From positions 186,001 to 250,000 of the forward strand of contig NZ_JAUDCO010000002.1 of assembly GCF_030373545.1 (NCBI RefSeq): 64,000 nucleotides of DNA, read 5' to 3'. A model generated the notes under the pieces. It was not told the DNA's origin. It did not search any database and saw only the letters and a list, made by a program, of their open reading frames with translations. Position numbers and translations under genes: made by a program. Source of the stretch: Collinsella tanakaei (lineage in GTDB: Bacteria > Actinomycetota > Coriobacteriia > Coriobacteriales > Coriobacteriaceae). Shown here piece after piece: positions 1-8,516 of the stretch (positions are counted from its first letter, which is position 1; each line of letters opens with the position of its first letter).

Positions 1-1020
1 GCGGGATGCGGGGCGAAGGTCGGCGCCGGCGAGCTTGCCCAGCTGTTCGAGGGGTTTCCCCAGGTGCGCGATCCCAACCTGCTCGTCGGCTTCGACCATG
101 CCGACGATGCCGCCGTCTACCGCCTGCGCGACGACCTCGCGATCGTCCAGACGCTCGACTTCTTCCCGCCGATTGCCGACGATCCGTTCACCTTCGGTCA
201 GATCGCGGCCGCCAACGCCCTGTCGGATATCTACGCGATGGGCGCGACGCCCATCACCGCCCTGAACATCATGGCCGTGCCCGAGGACATGCCCAAAGAC
301 GCCGTCCGCGAGATTCTGCGTGGCGGCGCCACGAAGGTTGCCGAGGCGGGCGCCATCGTGGCGGGCGGCCACAGCATCTACGACCCCGAGCCCAAGTACG
401 GGCTGTCGGTGACGGGCGTGATCGACCCCGAGCGCCTGCTTCGCAACGACACGGCGCACCCCGGTGACGTGCTCATCTACACCAAGCCCGTGGGCATCGG
501 CGTTCTGACCACGGCGCTCAAGGGAGGCCTGGCGGGGGAGGACGAGCGCGCGCTCGTCGAGGGCATCATGGCGACGCTCAACCGCACCGCCGCCGAGGCG
601 GCCCGTCCATATCGCGTGCACGCCTGCACCGATATCACCGGGTTTGCGGTGCTCGGCCACGCGCTTGAGTTCGCGCAGGGGTCCGATACCAGGATTGAGC
701 TGCATGCCGATGCCTTCGAGTTTCTGCCCGGCGTGCTGGACTATGCCGCCATGGGCATCCTGCCCGCGGGCGTCTACCGCAACCGGCGTTTCGCCGAGGC
801 CGAGGTGGACATCGACGTAGCCGTCCCCCTCGCCGTCGCTGATGTGCTGTTCGATCCCCAGACGTCGGGCGGCCTGCTGTTCGCCGTCGACCCCGATGAT
901 GTCGACGCGCTCGAGCGCGCGCTCGTCGCGGCGGGTCCCGCCGTGCCGTCCGTACAGCGTATCGGGGAGGTTCATCCCTATGAGGGCGGAGCGCGCGTTC
1001 GGGTGCGGCGCGGCCGCTAG
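1..1020 (+). CDS. selD: Selenide, water dikinase (selenophosphate synthetase), 5' end missing
   Basis: Makes selenophosphate from selenide and ATP, the selenium donor for selenocysteine, selenouridine or a labile selenium cofactor. The window opens inside the gene, and 339 codons are visible. The frame starts AGCGAKVGAGEL, which matches the N-terminal catalytic loop of SelD. The Cys codon at 7-9 fits the catalytic Cys/Sec position, so this is a Cys-type enzyme. The C-terminal half has the AIR-synthase fold signatures TDITGFAVLGHALE and DPQTSGGLLFAV. Only some 15-20 N-terminal residues should be missing. The gene is on the same strand as a molybdenum hydroxylase operon 1.8 kb downstream, with gdhA between, which may be relevant to a selenium-dependent hydroxylase. 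The identification is secure; the downstream use of selenium is inference. Confidence 0.95.
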   Translation, partial: AGCGAKVGAGELAQLFEGFPQVRDPNLLVGFDHADDAAVYRLRDDLAIVQTLDFFPPIADDPFTFGQIAAANALSDIYAMGATPITALNIMAVPEDMPKDAVREILRGGATKVAEAGAIVAGGHSIYDPEPKYGLSVTGVIDPERLLRNDTAHPGDVLIYTKPVGIGVLTTALKGGLAGEDERALVEGIMATLNRTAAEAARPYRVHACTDITGFAVLGHALEFAQGSDTRIELHADAFEFLPGVLDYAAMGILPAGVYRNRRFAEAEVDIDVAVPLAVADVLFDPQTSGGLLFAVDPDDVDALERALVAAGPAVPSVQRIGEVHPYEGGARVRVRRGR

Positions 1021-1340
1021 CCCCCAAACCATAAGCAGCCAAGCGCCAAGCGTGGTGGATGACGGGCGCGAGCGACCATGCCGGCGTTTCGCGCGTGAAA
1101 ACCGGTACCGCACGATAGGCGCTGCAGCGATGTTGCGCGCGCCACGCCGCATGCGCTCCTGCCTGTAACGCAGGGAAACACGCATGAAACGTTTTAGCAA
1201 CACCGCCGCAAACGTATGGGGCGTGAGCTGCCAAAACGTTATCGAACAGAAATCCTCCATACACTTTGTTGAAATAAAGCGCTCTTCCTGCGTAGTAGTA
1301 TGGGTGCGCATTCCAGAAGACAGTACAGGGGAGGACTACC
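1021..1340. other. selD-gdhA intergenic region with AACGTT-type repeats
   Basis: 320 bases without a convincing gene. The right half is less GC-rich than its surroundings. It carries AAACGTTTT at 1187-1195, a related CAAACGT at 1208-1214 and AAAACGTT at 1233-1240. Spacing of roughly 20-25 bases suggests a possible repressor site array upstream of gdhA. A strong ribosome binding site (GGGGAGG, 1328-1334) precedes the gdhA start. No clear paired -35/-10 promoter could be assigned. Confidence 0.35.
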
Positions 1341-2696
1341 ATGACGTATTCCGAGAGGGTCATCGCCGAGCTGCGCGAGCGCTATGCCGACCAGCCCGAG
1401 TTCCTGCAGGCTGCCACCGAGGTCCTCGAGACCATTCAGCCCGCGCTCGATGCGCACCCCGAGTTCGAGGAGCAGGCGCTGCTCGAGCGCATCGTCGAGC
1501 CGGAGCGCGTGATCATGTTCCGCGTGCCGTGGGTCGATGACGAGGGCAAGGTCCAGGTCAACCGCGGCTACCGCGTCGAGTTCAACTCGGCGATCGGCCC
1601 CTACAAGGGCGGCCTGCGCTTCAATCCCACGGTGACGCTCGGCATGCTCAAGTTCCTCGGCTTCGAGCAGATCTTCAAAAACGCGCTCACGACGCTGCCC
1701 ATGGGCGGTGGCAAGGGCGGCTCGGACTTCGACCCCAAGGGCAAGTCCAACCGCGAGGTCATGGCGTTTTGCCAGAGCTTCATGACCGAGCTCTCGCGCC
1801 ACATCGGCCCCAATACCGACGTTCCCGCCGGCGATCTTGGCGTGGGCGGCCGCGAGATCGGCTATATGTTCGGCCAGTACAAGCGCCTGCGCAACGAGTG
1901 GAACGGCGTGCTCACCGGCAAGGGCCTCACCTTCGGCGGCTCGCTCGCACGCACCGAGGCGACCGGCTACGGTCTTGTGTACTTCGTCGACGAGTACCTG
2001 AAGAGCCGCGGCGACTCGTTCGAGGGCAAGAAGGTCGTCGTGCACGGTTCCGGCAACGTCGCGATCTATGCGATCCAGAAGGTCTCGCAGCTGGGCGGAA
2101 CGGTCATCGCCGCCTCCGACACCAAGGGCTGGGTTGAGGATCCCGACGGCATCGACTACCAGGTGCTCGAGGACATCTACAACCAGAAGCGCTCCGGCCA
2201 CGACAAGGGCGTGAGCCTCGCGATGTATGTCGACAAGCGCCCGAACGCCGTCTGGCACGCCGAGGATGGCCGCGGCGTGTGGCAGCTTCCCTGCGACATC
2301 GCGCTGCCCTGCGCCCGTGAGAACACCCTGACGCTCGAGGATGCCCAGGCGCTCGTCGCGGGCGGCTGCAAGGTCGTGGGCGAGGGCGCCAACATGCCCA
2401 CCACGCCCGATGCGACCGTCTACCTGCAGGAGAACGGCGTCGCCTTCATGCCCGGCAAGGCCGCGAACGCCGGCGGCGTGCTCGTCTCCGGCCTCGAGAT
2501 GAGCCAGAACGCCGAGCACCTCTCCTGGACGTTCGAGGAGGTCGACGGCAAGCTTGAGGCGCTCATGCGCGGCATGTTCCACAACGTGGACGACACGGCG
2601 CGCGCTTACGGGCACGAGGGCGACTTCGTGACCGGTGCGAACATCGCCGGCTTCCTGAAGGTCGCCAACGCGATGATGGCCCAGGGCATCTGCTAG
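1341..2696 (+). CDS. gdhA: NADP-type glutamate dehydrogenase
   Basis: Hexameric-class glutamate dehydrogenase interconverting 2-oxoglutarate plus ammonia and glutamate, linking nitrogen assimilation to the TCA branch. At 451 residues it has the usual length of the bacterial 450-residue family. The substrate region includes GPYKGGLRF (residues 86-94, Lys89) and PMGGGKGG (120-127, catalytic-site Lys125). PAGDLGVGG (162-170) holds the conserved Asp. The dinucleotide-binding loop GSGNV is at 236-240. The ATG start follows a GGGGAGG ribosome binding site. The gene stands alone: a strong terminator follows directly. NADP preference is assumed from the family; NAD use cannot be excluded from sequence. 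Confidence 0.95.
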   Translation: MTYSERVIAELRERYADQPEFLQAATEVLETIQPALDAHPEFEEQALLERIVEPERVIMFRVPWVDDEGKVQVNRGYRVEFNSAIGPYKGGLRFNPTVTLGMLKFLGFEQIFKNALTTLPMGGGKGGSDFDPKGKSNREVMAFCQSFMTELSRHIGPNTDVPAGDLGVGGREIGYMFGQYKRLRNEWNGVLTGKGLTFGGSLARTEATGYGLVYFVDEYLKSRGDSFEGKKVVVHGSGNVAIYAIQKVSQLGGTVIAASDTKGWVEDPDGIDYQVLEDIYNQKRSGHDKGVSLAMYVDKRPNAVWHAEDGRGVWQLPCDIALPCARENTLTLEDAQALVAGGCKVVGEGANMPTTPDATVYLQENGVAFMPGKAANAGGVLVSGLEMSQNAEHLSWTFEEVDGKLEALMRGMFHNVDDTARAYGHEGDFVTGANIAGFLKVANAMMAQGIC

Positions 2697-2723
2697 GACG
2701 CCATTTCACGGACCACCCCTTCG

Positions 2724-2757
2724 AAGGCCCCGCACGCCCCGTTGCGTGCGGGGCCTT
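2724..2757 (+). terminator. Rho-independent-type terminator after gdhA
   Basis: Perfect 14-bp inverted repeat (2724-2737 with 2744-2757) around a 6-base loop, 27 bases after the gdhA stop. The stem is very GC-rich and only a short T pair follows, so termination probably relies on the stem. Confidence 0.8.
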
Positions 2758-2864
2758 CCTGTGGATATATGAGCCCGGTATGGGGGACGGATGCAGAAGA
2801 AGCGCTGCTCCGGTACACTGAGGATTCCGGCAAAGAATCGACCCGCCTTGAGGATGGGGGAGGA

Positions 2865-3716
2865 ATGCTCAGATTCGGAAGATTTGTTCGGGCGGCAAAC
2901 GTTGCCGACGCGCTGGAGGTGCTCAAGTTTCGCAAGGGCGCCCAGGTGCTCGGCGGAGGCATGTGGATGCGCCTGTCCGACCGAACGGTTCCCTGCGTGA
3001 TCGATCTGTCCGACTGCGGACTCGACAAGATCGAGGAGACCGATGACGAGTTTCGCATCGGCGCCTACGTCACCCTGCGCCAGCTCGAGTGCGACGCCGC
3101 GCTCAACGTCGCGACGGGCAACGTGCTCAACGCTGCCGTCCGCGACATCGTGGGCGTGCAGTTCCGCCAGCTCGCAACCGTCGGCGGCAGCGTGTTCGGT
3201 CGCTTTGGCTTCTCCGACGTCATCTGCGCGCTGCTCGCGCTCGACGCCGAGGTCGAGCTCGCCGAGGCGGGGCGCGTCCCGCTCACGCAGTTCGTCGACA
3301 TGCCCTACGAGCTCGACATCCTGACGCACATCGTGATTCGCAAGCACGATTACCGTGCCTCCTACCGCTGCGTCCGCAAGGCCGCCACCGACTTCGCGAC
3401 CATCAACGCCTGCGCCGCGTACTGGGACGGCGACTGGCATGTTTCGGTGGGCGCGCGACCGGCGAAGGCCCGCCTGCTTATCGGGGCCGACTTGGGGCTC
3501 GCGCCCACTGCTCCTGCGCCCGCCGAGCTCGCGAGCGCCGTCGAGGCGGTGCGCTCGCTGAAGTACAGTTCCAATCTGTGGGGCTCTGAGCGCTATCGCC
3601 GTCATCTCGCCGGCGTGCTCGCCGCCCGCGCCATCGTCGACGCGGCTCGGTACGATTCGCCCGAAGCCCTGGAGGCCGCTCGGGCCGTTTGCGCCGGTGA
3701 GGAGGCGATTGCATGA
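2865..3716 (+). CDS. Xanthine-dehydrogenase-type FAD-binding subunit
   Basis: FAD subunit of a three-subunit molybdenum hydroxylase (XdhB/CoxM/HcrB class). It passes electrons from the iron-sulfur subunit to the acceptor. At 283 residues it has family length. FAD-binding signatures are VLGGGMWMRLS (about residues 28-38) and QLATVGGSVFGRFGFSD (about 102-118), matching the ATVGGN-type loop of the family. The ATG at 2865 is chosen because the protein then begins exactly at the FAD domain and purine-rich AGGA/GGGGGAGG sequences lie just upstream. Its stop overlaps the start of the next gene (ATGA), indicating translational coupling. Substrate cannot be told from this subunit. Confidence 0.88.
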   Translation: MLRFGRFVRAANVADALEVLKFRKGAQVLGGGMWMRLSDRTVPCVIDLSDCGLDKIEETDDEFRIGAYVTLRQLECDAALNVATGNVLNAAVRDIVGVQFRQLATVGGSVFGRFGFSDVICALLALDAEVELAEAGRVPLTQFVDMPYELDILTHIVIRKHDYRASYRCVRKAATDFATINACAAYWDGDWHVSVGARPAKARLLIGADLGLAPTAPAPAELASAVEAVRSLKYSSNLWGSERYRRHLAGVLAARAIVDAARYDSPEALEAARAVCAGEEAIA

Positions 3717-4255
3717 GCGAGAAGCTGATGGACGTGAGCGTCGTCCTGAACGGCAAGAAGATCATCGCAAGCGTGGCGCCCGATATGTCGCTGCTTTCGT
3801 TCGTGCGCGACCGGGGCTGCAAGTCCGTCAAGTGCGCGTGCGAGACCACGAACTGCGGCCTGTGCACGGTGTGGCTCGATGGGCGCGCGGTGCTGTCCTG
3901 CGCCGTACCCATGATGCGCGCGAACGGCCACGAGGTCACCACCCTCGAGGGCCTGCAGGCCGAGTCCGCCGATTTCGCCCGCTGCATGGCCGAGGAGGGT
4001 GCGGAGCAGTGCGGCTTCTGCTCGCCCGGCCTCATCATGAACGTGCTCGCCATGGAGCGCGAGATCCGCGACCGCGCGGTCGCGCAGGGCGTCGAGCCCG
4101 CGATGCCCTCCGATGAGGACATGGATTCCTATCTGGCCGGCAACCTGTGTCGCTGCACCGGCTACACGAGCCAGCGCCGCGCCATCCGCCGCTATATGGC
4201 GAGCCGTTTCGCCGCTGCCGGCGAGGCTTCCGCGGCGGCTGGAAAGGGGGAGTAG
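3713..4255 (+). CDS. Xanthine-dehydrogenase-type [2Fe-2S] subunit
   Basis: Small iron-sulfur subunit (180 residues) carrying two [2Fe-2S] clusters. The N-terminal plant-ferredoxin cluster has the pattern CETTNCGLC plus a downstream Cys in VLSC. The C-terminal cluster uses QCGFCSPG and NLCRCTGY, diagnostic for the molybdenum hydroxylase family. An additional CKSVKC lies just before the first cluster. It overlaps the FAD subunit by four bases and ends three bases before the molybdenum subunit, so the three form one operon. An Ala/Gly-rich tail of about 15 residues follows the cluster domain. Confidence 0.93.
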   Translation: MSEKLMDVSVVLNGKKIIASVAPDMSLLSFVRDRGCKSVKCACETTNCGLCTVWLDGRAVLSCAVPMMRANGHEVTTLEGLQAESADFARCMAEEGAEQCGFCSPGLIMNVLAMEREIRDRAVAQGVEPAMPSDEDMDSYLAGNLCRCTGYTSQRRAIRRYMASRFAAAGEASAAAGKGE

Positions 4256-4258
4256 CCC

Positions 4259-6685
4259 ATGAGCATGATCGTTACCCGCGAGAGCGAGCGCGTGAACCTC
4301 GCGCACGTCGGCGCGCGCACCGTCAAGAAGGACGCCGCCGCGCTGCTCTCCGGCAAGCCCCTGTTTACCAACGACCTCGTTCCCGCCGACACGCTGACGG
4401 TGAAGATTCTCCACAGCCCGCACGCTTTCGCGCGGATTCGGGCCATCGATACGTCGCGCGCCATGAAGATCCCCGGTGTCGTCGCCGTCTACACCTACCG
4501 CGACGTGCCGAACAAGCGCTTCACGCTCGCCGGCCAAAGCTACCCCGAGGCGAGCCCCTACGACCGCCTCATCCTCGACGAGGTCGTCCGCTACGTGGGC
4601 GACGAGGTCGCCATCGTGGCCGCCGAGACCGCCGATGCGGCCGAGCGCGCCCTCAAGCTCATCAAGGTCGACTACGAGGTCATGGAGCCCGTCCTCGACT
4701 TCACCCAGGCCAAGGGCAACCCGATCGTCATCCATCCCGAGGACAACTACCACGTCAACGGCGCATGGATCAACAACGACCGCATGCGCAACGTCGTGGC
4801 CTCGGGTCTGTCCGAGCACGGCGACCTCGAAGCTGCCTTCGCCGAGTGCGACCTCGTCATCGACGAGACCTACCACACGCTCGCCGACGCGCAGGCGATG
4901 ATGGAGACGTTCCGCTCCTTCGCCGAGATCGACGCCTACGGCCGCATCACGGTGACCTCCTCCACGCAGGTGCCGTTCCACGTGCGCCGCATGGTGGCCA
5001 ACGCCCTCGACATACCGCAATCGCGCGTGCGCGTGGTCAAGCCACGCATCGGCGGCGGCTTCGGCGCCAAGCAAAGCGGCTGCAACGAGATCTTCTGCGC
5101 GTTCGTGACGTACATGACCGGGCGTCCCTCCAAGATCATCTACACGCGTGAGGAGACGCTCGCCTCGTCCAACTCGCGCCATGAGATGCAGATGCACGTG
5201 CGCCTGGGCGCGAAAGACGACGGTACGATCGTGGCCATCGATCTGTACACCCTGTCCAACCAGGGTGCTTATGGCGAGCACGGGCCCACGACCGTCGGCC
5301 TGTCCGGTCACAAGAGCCTGCCTCTGTACAACCGCGCCCGCGCGAGCCGCTTTGCGTTCGACGTCGTGTACTCCAACACCATGCCCGCCGGAGCCTATCG
5401 CGGCTACGGTGCGACGCAGGGCCTGTTTGCCGTGGAGTCCGCCGTCAACGAGCTGGCAGACCGGCTCGGCATGGATCCCTGCGAGCTGCGGCTGAAAAAC
5501 CTCGTCACCCCCGGCGAGCGTCTGGCTCAATACGACGACAACGAGCTGTATTCCTGCACGGCCGCCGACTGCCTGCGCCGCGCGATGGAGATGATCGGCT
5601 GGGGCGACAAGCCGCTTCGCCGCGATCTGGGCGATCGCGTGCGCGGACTCGGCGTGGCGCTGTCCATGCAGGGCTCCGCGATCGCCAAGATCGATATCGG
5701 CTCGGTCGACCTGCGCGTCGAGGAGACCGGTTTCTACACGCTGTCCATCGGCGCGACCGACATGGGCACGGGCTGCGACACGATCCTGGCGCAGTTCGCG
5801 GCCGAGGCGCTGCGCTGCGACACCGACCGCATCGTGGTCCACGGCGTCGATACCGACGTGTCGCCCTTCGATACCGGGTCGTACGCGAGCGCAAGCACCT
5901 ATCTGACTGGCATGGCCGTCCTGAAGGCATCCGAGAAGCTCATCGCCGAGCTGCGTGCCCGCGCCGCCGGTTTCATGGGCGTGCATGTGGACGACGTGCT
6001 GTTCGATGGCGACAACCTCCTCGCTTTCGCCCCCGGCACGCTCGAGCCGGCGTCCGGCGAGACGACCCCGGAGTTCTCGGGTATCTACGACGACGTCGAG
6101 GCCATCGCGCGCTCGTATCGTCTCGCCCAGGCCGCGCCCGACGCCGAGCCCGTGGCACAGATGTCGCTGGTCGAGCTTGCCAACAAGCTCGTCGCGGGCG
6201 GTGACGGCGATTGCCTCACGGCGCATGCCGCAGCGAGCTCGCCCACGAGCCCGCCGCCTTTCATGAGCGGTATCGCCGAGGTCGACGTCGACAAGGCGAC
6301 CGGCAAGGTGACGGTGGTCGACTACGTGAGCGTGGTCGACTGCGGCACCGTGGTGAACGAGAACCTCGCCCGCGTGCAGGCGGAGGGAGGCATCGGCCAG
6401 GGCATCGGCATGGCGCTCACCGAGGACGTCCAGTACAGCGATACCGGGCGCATGCGCACCCGCTCGTTTATGACCTACAAGGTCCCGACGCGCCTCGATC
6501 TGCCCGACATCCGCGTGGAGTTTGCCCCGAGCTACGAGCCGACCGGCCCCTTCGGCGCGAAATCCATCGGCGAGGTCGTGATCAACACGCCGAGCCCCGC
6601 GATCGCGAGCGCCGTCGCTCACGCGACGGGGCACTACGTCCGCACGCTGCCGATCACCCCCGAAAAGGCTCTGTTCGGCGAGTAG
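4259..6685 (+). CDS. Xanthine-dehydrogenase-type molybdopterin catalytic subunit
   Basis: Large subunit (808 residues) of a molybdenum hydroxylase, binding the molybdopterin cofactor and the substrate. Family motifs in order: GGGFGAKQ (265-272), AYRGYGATQ (about 379-387) and FGAKSIGEVV near the end, whose Glu772 is in the position of the catalytic base of xanthine dehydrogenases. AYRGYG is not the AYRCSFR loop of form I CO dehydrogenase, so a purine- or aromatic-type hydroxylase is more likely. No in-frame TGA is present, so it is not a selenoprotein. Selenium could still be present as a labile cofactor, given selD upstream, but that is inference. The substrate is unknown; xanthine or another purine is the best guess. 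Confidence 0.88.
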   Translation: MSMIVTRESERVNLAHVGARTVKKDAAALLSGKPLFTNDLVPADTLTVKILHSPHAFARIRAIDTSRAMKIPGVVAVYTYRDVPNKRFTLAGQSYPEASPYDRLILDEVVRYVGDEVAIVAAETADAAERALKLIKVDYEVMEPVLDFTQAKGNPIVIHPEDNYHVNGAWINNDRMRNVVASGLSEHGDLEAAFAECDLVIDETYHTLADAQAMMETFRSFAEIDAYGRITVTSSTQVPFHVRRMVANALDIPQSRVRVVKPRIGGGFGAKQSGCNEIFCAFVTYMTGRPSKIIYTREETLASSNSRHEMQMHVRLGAKDDGTIVAIDLYTLSNQGAYGEHGPTTVGLSGHKSLPLYNRARASRFAFDVVYSNTMPAGAYRGYGATQGLFAVESAVNELADRLGMDPCELRLKNLVTPGERLAQYDDNELYSCTAADCLRRAMEMIGWGDKPLRRDLGDRVRGLGVALSMQGSAIAKIDIGSVDLRVEETGFYTLSIGATDMGTGCDTILAQFAAEALRCDTDRIVVHGVDTDVSPFDTGSYASASTYLTGMAVLKASEKLIAELRARAAGFMGVHVDDVLFDGDNLLAFAPGTLEPASGETTPEFSGIYDDVEAIARSYRLAQAAPDAEPVAQMSLVELANKLVAGGDGDCLTAHAAASSPTSPPPFMSGIAEVDVDKATGKVTVVDYVSVVDCGTVVNENLARVQAEGGIGQGIGMALTEDVQYSDTGRMRTRSFMTYKVPTRLDLPDIRVEFAPSYEPTGPFGAKSIGEVVINTPSPAIASAVAHATGHYVRTLPITPEKALFGE

Positions 6686-6688
6686 CGA

Positions 6689-6746
6689 CAAGATGGTGCC
6701 GGGTACAAACCTGGCGGGCGGCAAGATGGGGCCGGGTACAAACTTG
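6689..6746 (+). repeat. Pair of imperfect 25-base direct repeats
   Basis: Two copies, at 6689-6713 and 6722-6746, share CAAGATGG, a one-base difference, then GCCGGGTACAAAC, and differ again near the end. Only two of 25 positions differ. They sit right after the stop codon of the molybdenum subunit. The second copy has short complementary ends (CAAG...CTTG). Confidence 0.75.
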
Positions 6747-6914
6747 TCGGCAAGGGGTCAAGACCCGCTTCCGGCAGGTACGGTGCGGATCGGGACCGAC
6801 GGGAACCGATGAGCGCAACAGGTCCGCCCCGCTTGTCTTGGGCGGGCTTGTGCGCGTCGCGTGAGCGTGGGGAAGGGGCGAAACCTTCGCCGCGCGCACG
6901 CTGGCCACATCTGC
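6747..6914. other. Intergenic stretch between hydroxylase operon and tRNA-Leu
   Basis: No credible gene. Contains a weak hairpin around 6822-6845 (CCGCCC with GGCGGG) that may end transcription of the hydroxylase operon, and a small GGCGAAACCTTCGCC hairpin near 6877-6891. Confidence 0.35.
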
Positions 6915-6920
6915 TATCAT
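6913..6920 (+). promoter_or_regulatory. Extended -10 element for tRNA-Leu
   Basis: TGCTATCAT-type extended -10 (TATCAT at 6915-6920) ends 20 bases before the tRNA 5' end. No good -35 hexamer is visible, which fits an extended -10 promoter. Confidence 0.5.
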
Positions 6921-6940
6921 TCCTAAGCTGTGCGCAAACT

Positions 6941-7024
<84 letters not shown>

Positions 7025-7096
7025 TCGTGCACATCAGGTCATCTACCAAGGGCTATCGGCACCCTAACCATGCCGAAGCAGGCAAGAGGAGGAACG

Positions 7097-8386
7097 TTGA
7101 ACATCACTTCTGACGTGAAGGACGCAAAGCTCACCGCGACGGTCACCATCCCGGCCGCCGACGTCGACGCTGCCATCAAGAAGGCCTACCGCGAGGCTGC
7201 CAAGAAGTACCGCTTCCCGGGCTTCCGTGCTGGTCATGCTCCCCGTCCCGTCATCGATAACATGCTCGGCAGCCAGGCGGTGCTCGCCCAGGCCACCGAG
7301 GACGTGCTGCGCGCCAACGAGCCGCAGGTCATCAACGAGCTCGACATCGTCCCGGTCAAGGAGGCCGACTACAGCGGTGTCGACAACATGCTCGTCGACC
7401 ACGAGGACTACGTCTACACCATCGAGTTCGCGCTCCGTCCGAGCTGCGAGCTCACCTCCTACGATCCCGTCGAGATCGAGATGCCTCCCGCGGAGGTCAC
7501 CGAGGGCGAGATCGACGCTCAGATCGACATGCTCCTGGGCTATCACGCGTCGTTCTCCGACGTTGAGCGTCCGGTCGCCGAGGGCGATTACGTCACCGTC
7601 GACATCGAGGACGTCAAGGGCGCCGAGGCGCTGGCGGGCGAGGGCCGCATGATCGTCGCCGGCTCCGGCAGCATCTCCGCCGCCTTCGACGAGGGCCTGA
7701 TCGGCATGGCCGTCGATGAGTCCAAGGAGATCTCCTGGACGCCTGAGGGCGACGATGCCGAGGAGGTCACCGTCAAGGTCACCGTCAAGGGCATCCGCGA
7801 GCGCACCCTGCCCGAGCTCACCGACGAGTTCGCCAAGGAGTCCTTCGGCTTCGACGACGTCGCCGCCATGCGTGACGCCGTGAAGATCGAGCTCGACGCC
7901 GACAAGAGCTCCAAGCTCCCCGGCATCAAGGAGAACCGCGCCGTCGCCAAGCTCGCCGAGCGTCTCGATCTCGAGAAGGTCGACGAGGACTACGAGCAGT
8001 CCGTCTTCTCCGAGCTCGGCCAGAACTTCCTCCAGAGCCTGGCCGGCCGTGGCATGTCGCTGGACACCTGGCTGCAGATGTCCAACATGTCCACCGAGGC
8101 CTTCCTTGCCGACCTGCACCGTCAGGCCGACGACGTCGCCCGCGAGTCCCTCGCCCTCGACGCGCTCGCTCGCGAGCTCAAGGTCGAGGTCACCGATGAG
8201 GACGTCGACGCCGAGTTCGAGCGCGCTGGCGTCGAGGATCCGGCTGCGTCCAAGGCTGCCTTCATCGCCGAGGGCCGCATGCCCGCCATCCGCGACTCCA
8301 TTCGTCGCTCCAAGGCTTGCGACTGGCTCGTCGAGACCGCCGTCGTGACCGAGGTTGACGAGTTCGCGAAGGCTGACGCCGAGTAG
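7097..8386 (+). CDS. tig: Trigger factor, ribosome-associated chaperone
   Basis: Folds nascent chains at the ribosome exit tunnel. The 429-residue product has the N-terminal ribosome-binding domain with FPGFRAGHAPRPVI (equivalent to the GFRxGxxP signature), a central FKBP-like domain (about 150-235), and a C-terminal helical SurA-like domain. TTG at 7097 is preferred because AGGAGG lies four bases upstream and MNITSD is a typical trigger factor N-terminus. An in-frame ATG at 7070 would add nine residues but has no ribosome binding site. The gene is followed by clpP and clpX, the common tig-clpP-clpX order that couples folding and proteolysis. Confidence 0.93.
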   Translation: MNITSDVKDAKLTATVTIPAADVDAAIKKAYREAAKKYRFPGFRAGHAPRPVIDNMLGSQAVLAQATEDVLRANEPQVINELDIVPVKEADYSGVDNMLVDHEDYVYTIEFALRPSCELTSYDPVEIEMPPAEVTEGEIDAQIDMLLGYHASFSDVERPVAEGDYVTVDIEDVKGAEALAGEGRMIVAGSGSISAAFDEGLIGMAVDESKEISWTPEGDDAEEVTVKVTVKGIRERTLPELTDEFAKESFGFDDVAAMRDAVKIELDADKSSKLPGIKENRAVAKLAERLDLEKVDEDYEQSVFSELGQNFLQSLAGRGMSLDTWLQMSNMSTEAFLADLHRQADDVARESLALDALARELKVEVTDEDVDAEFERAGVEDPAASKAAFIAEGRMPAIRDSIRRSKACDWLVETAVVTEVDEFAKADAE

Positions 8387-8407
8387 TGAAAACCGCCGCG
8401 AGGCGGG

Positions 8408-8482
8408 TATCATACCGGGAGACCGGATTGTGTGTTACGGTGCATCGATTGCGGGCGCAGGCCGTCCGCCGTGCACCGTAAC
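8408..8482 (+). promoter_or_regulatory. clpP leader: -10 candidate and long inverted repeat
   Basis: TATCAT (8408-8413) lies inside a small palindrome and could be a -10 box, with GTGAAA (8386-8391) a weak -35 at 16 bases. Downstream, a perfect 11-bp inverted repeat (GTTACGGTGCA at 8434-8444, complement at 8472-8482) encloses 27 bases. If transcribed it forms a long hairpin 34 bases before the clpP start; as DNA it could be an operator. Confidence 0.45.
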
Positions 8483-8516
8483 GCTTATGTTGGAACGATA
8501 GGGACAGGAGAGTTCC

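Noticed and set aside
4259-6685. A selenocysteine codon in the molybdenum subunit
   Set aside because: No in-frame TGA occurs, and the motifs are complete without it.
3602-6724. A 1,040-codon open frame on the minus strand, and other long antisense frames
   Set aside because: It mirrors the molybdenum hydroxylase genes in a GC-rich genome. The translated sequence is low-complexity His/Gly/Arg/Ala and matches no family, while the plus strand carries clear motifs.
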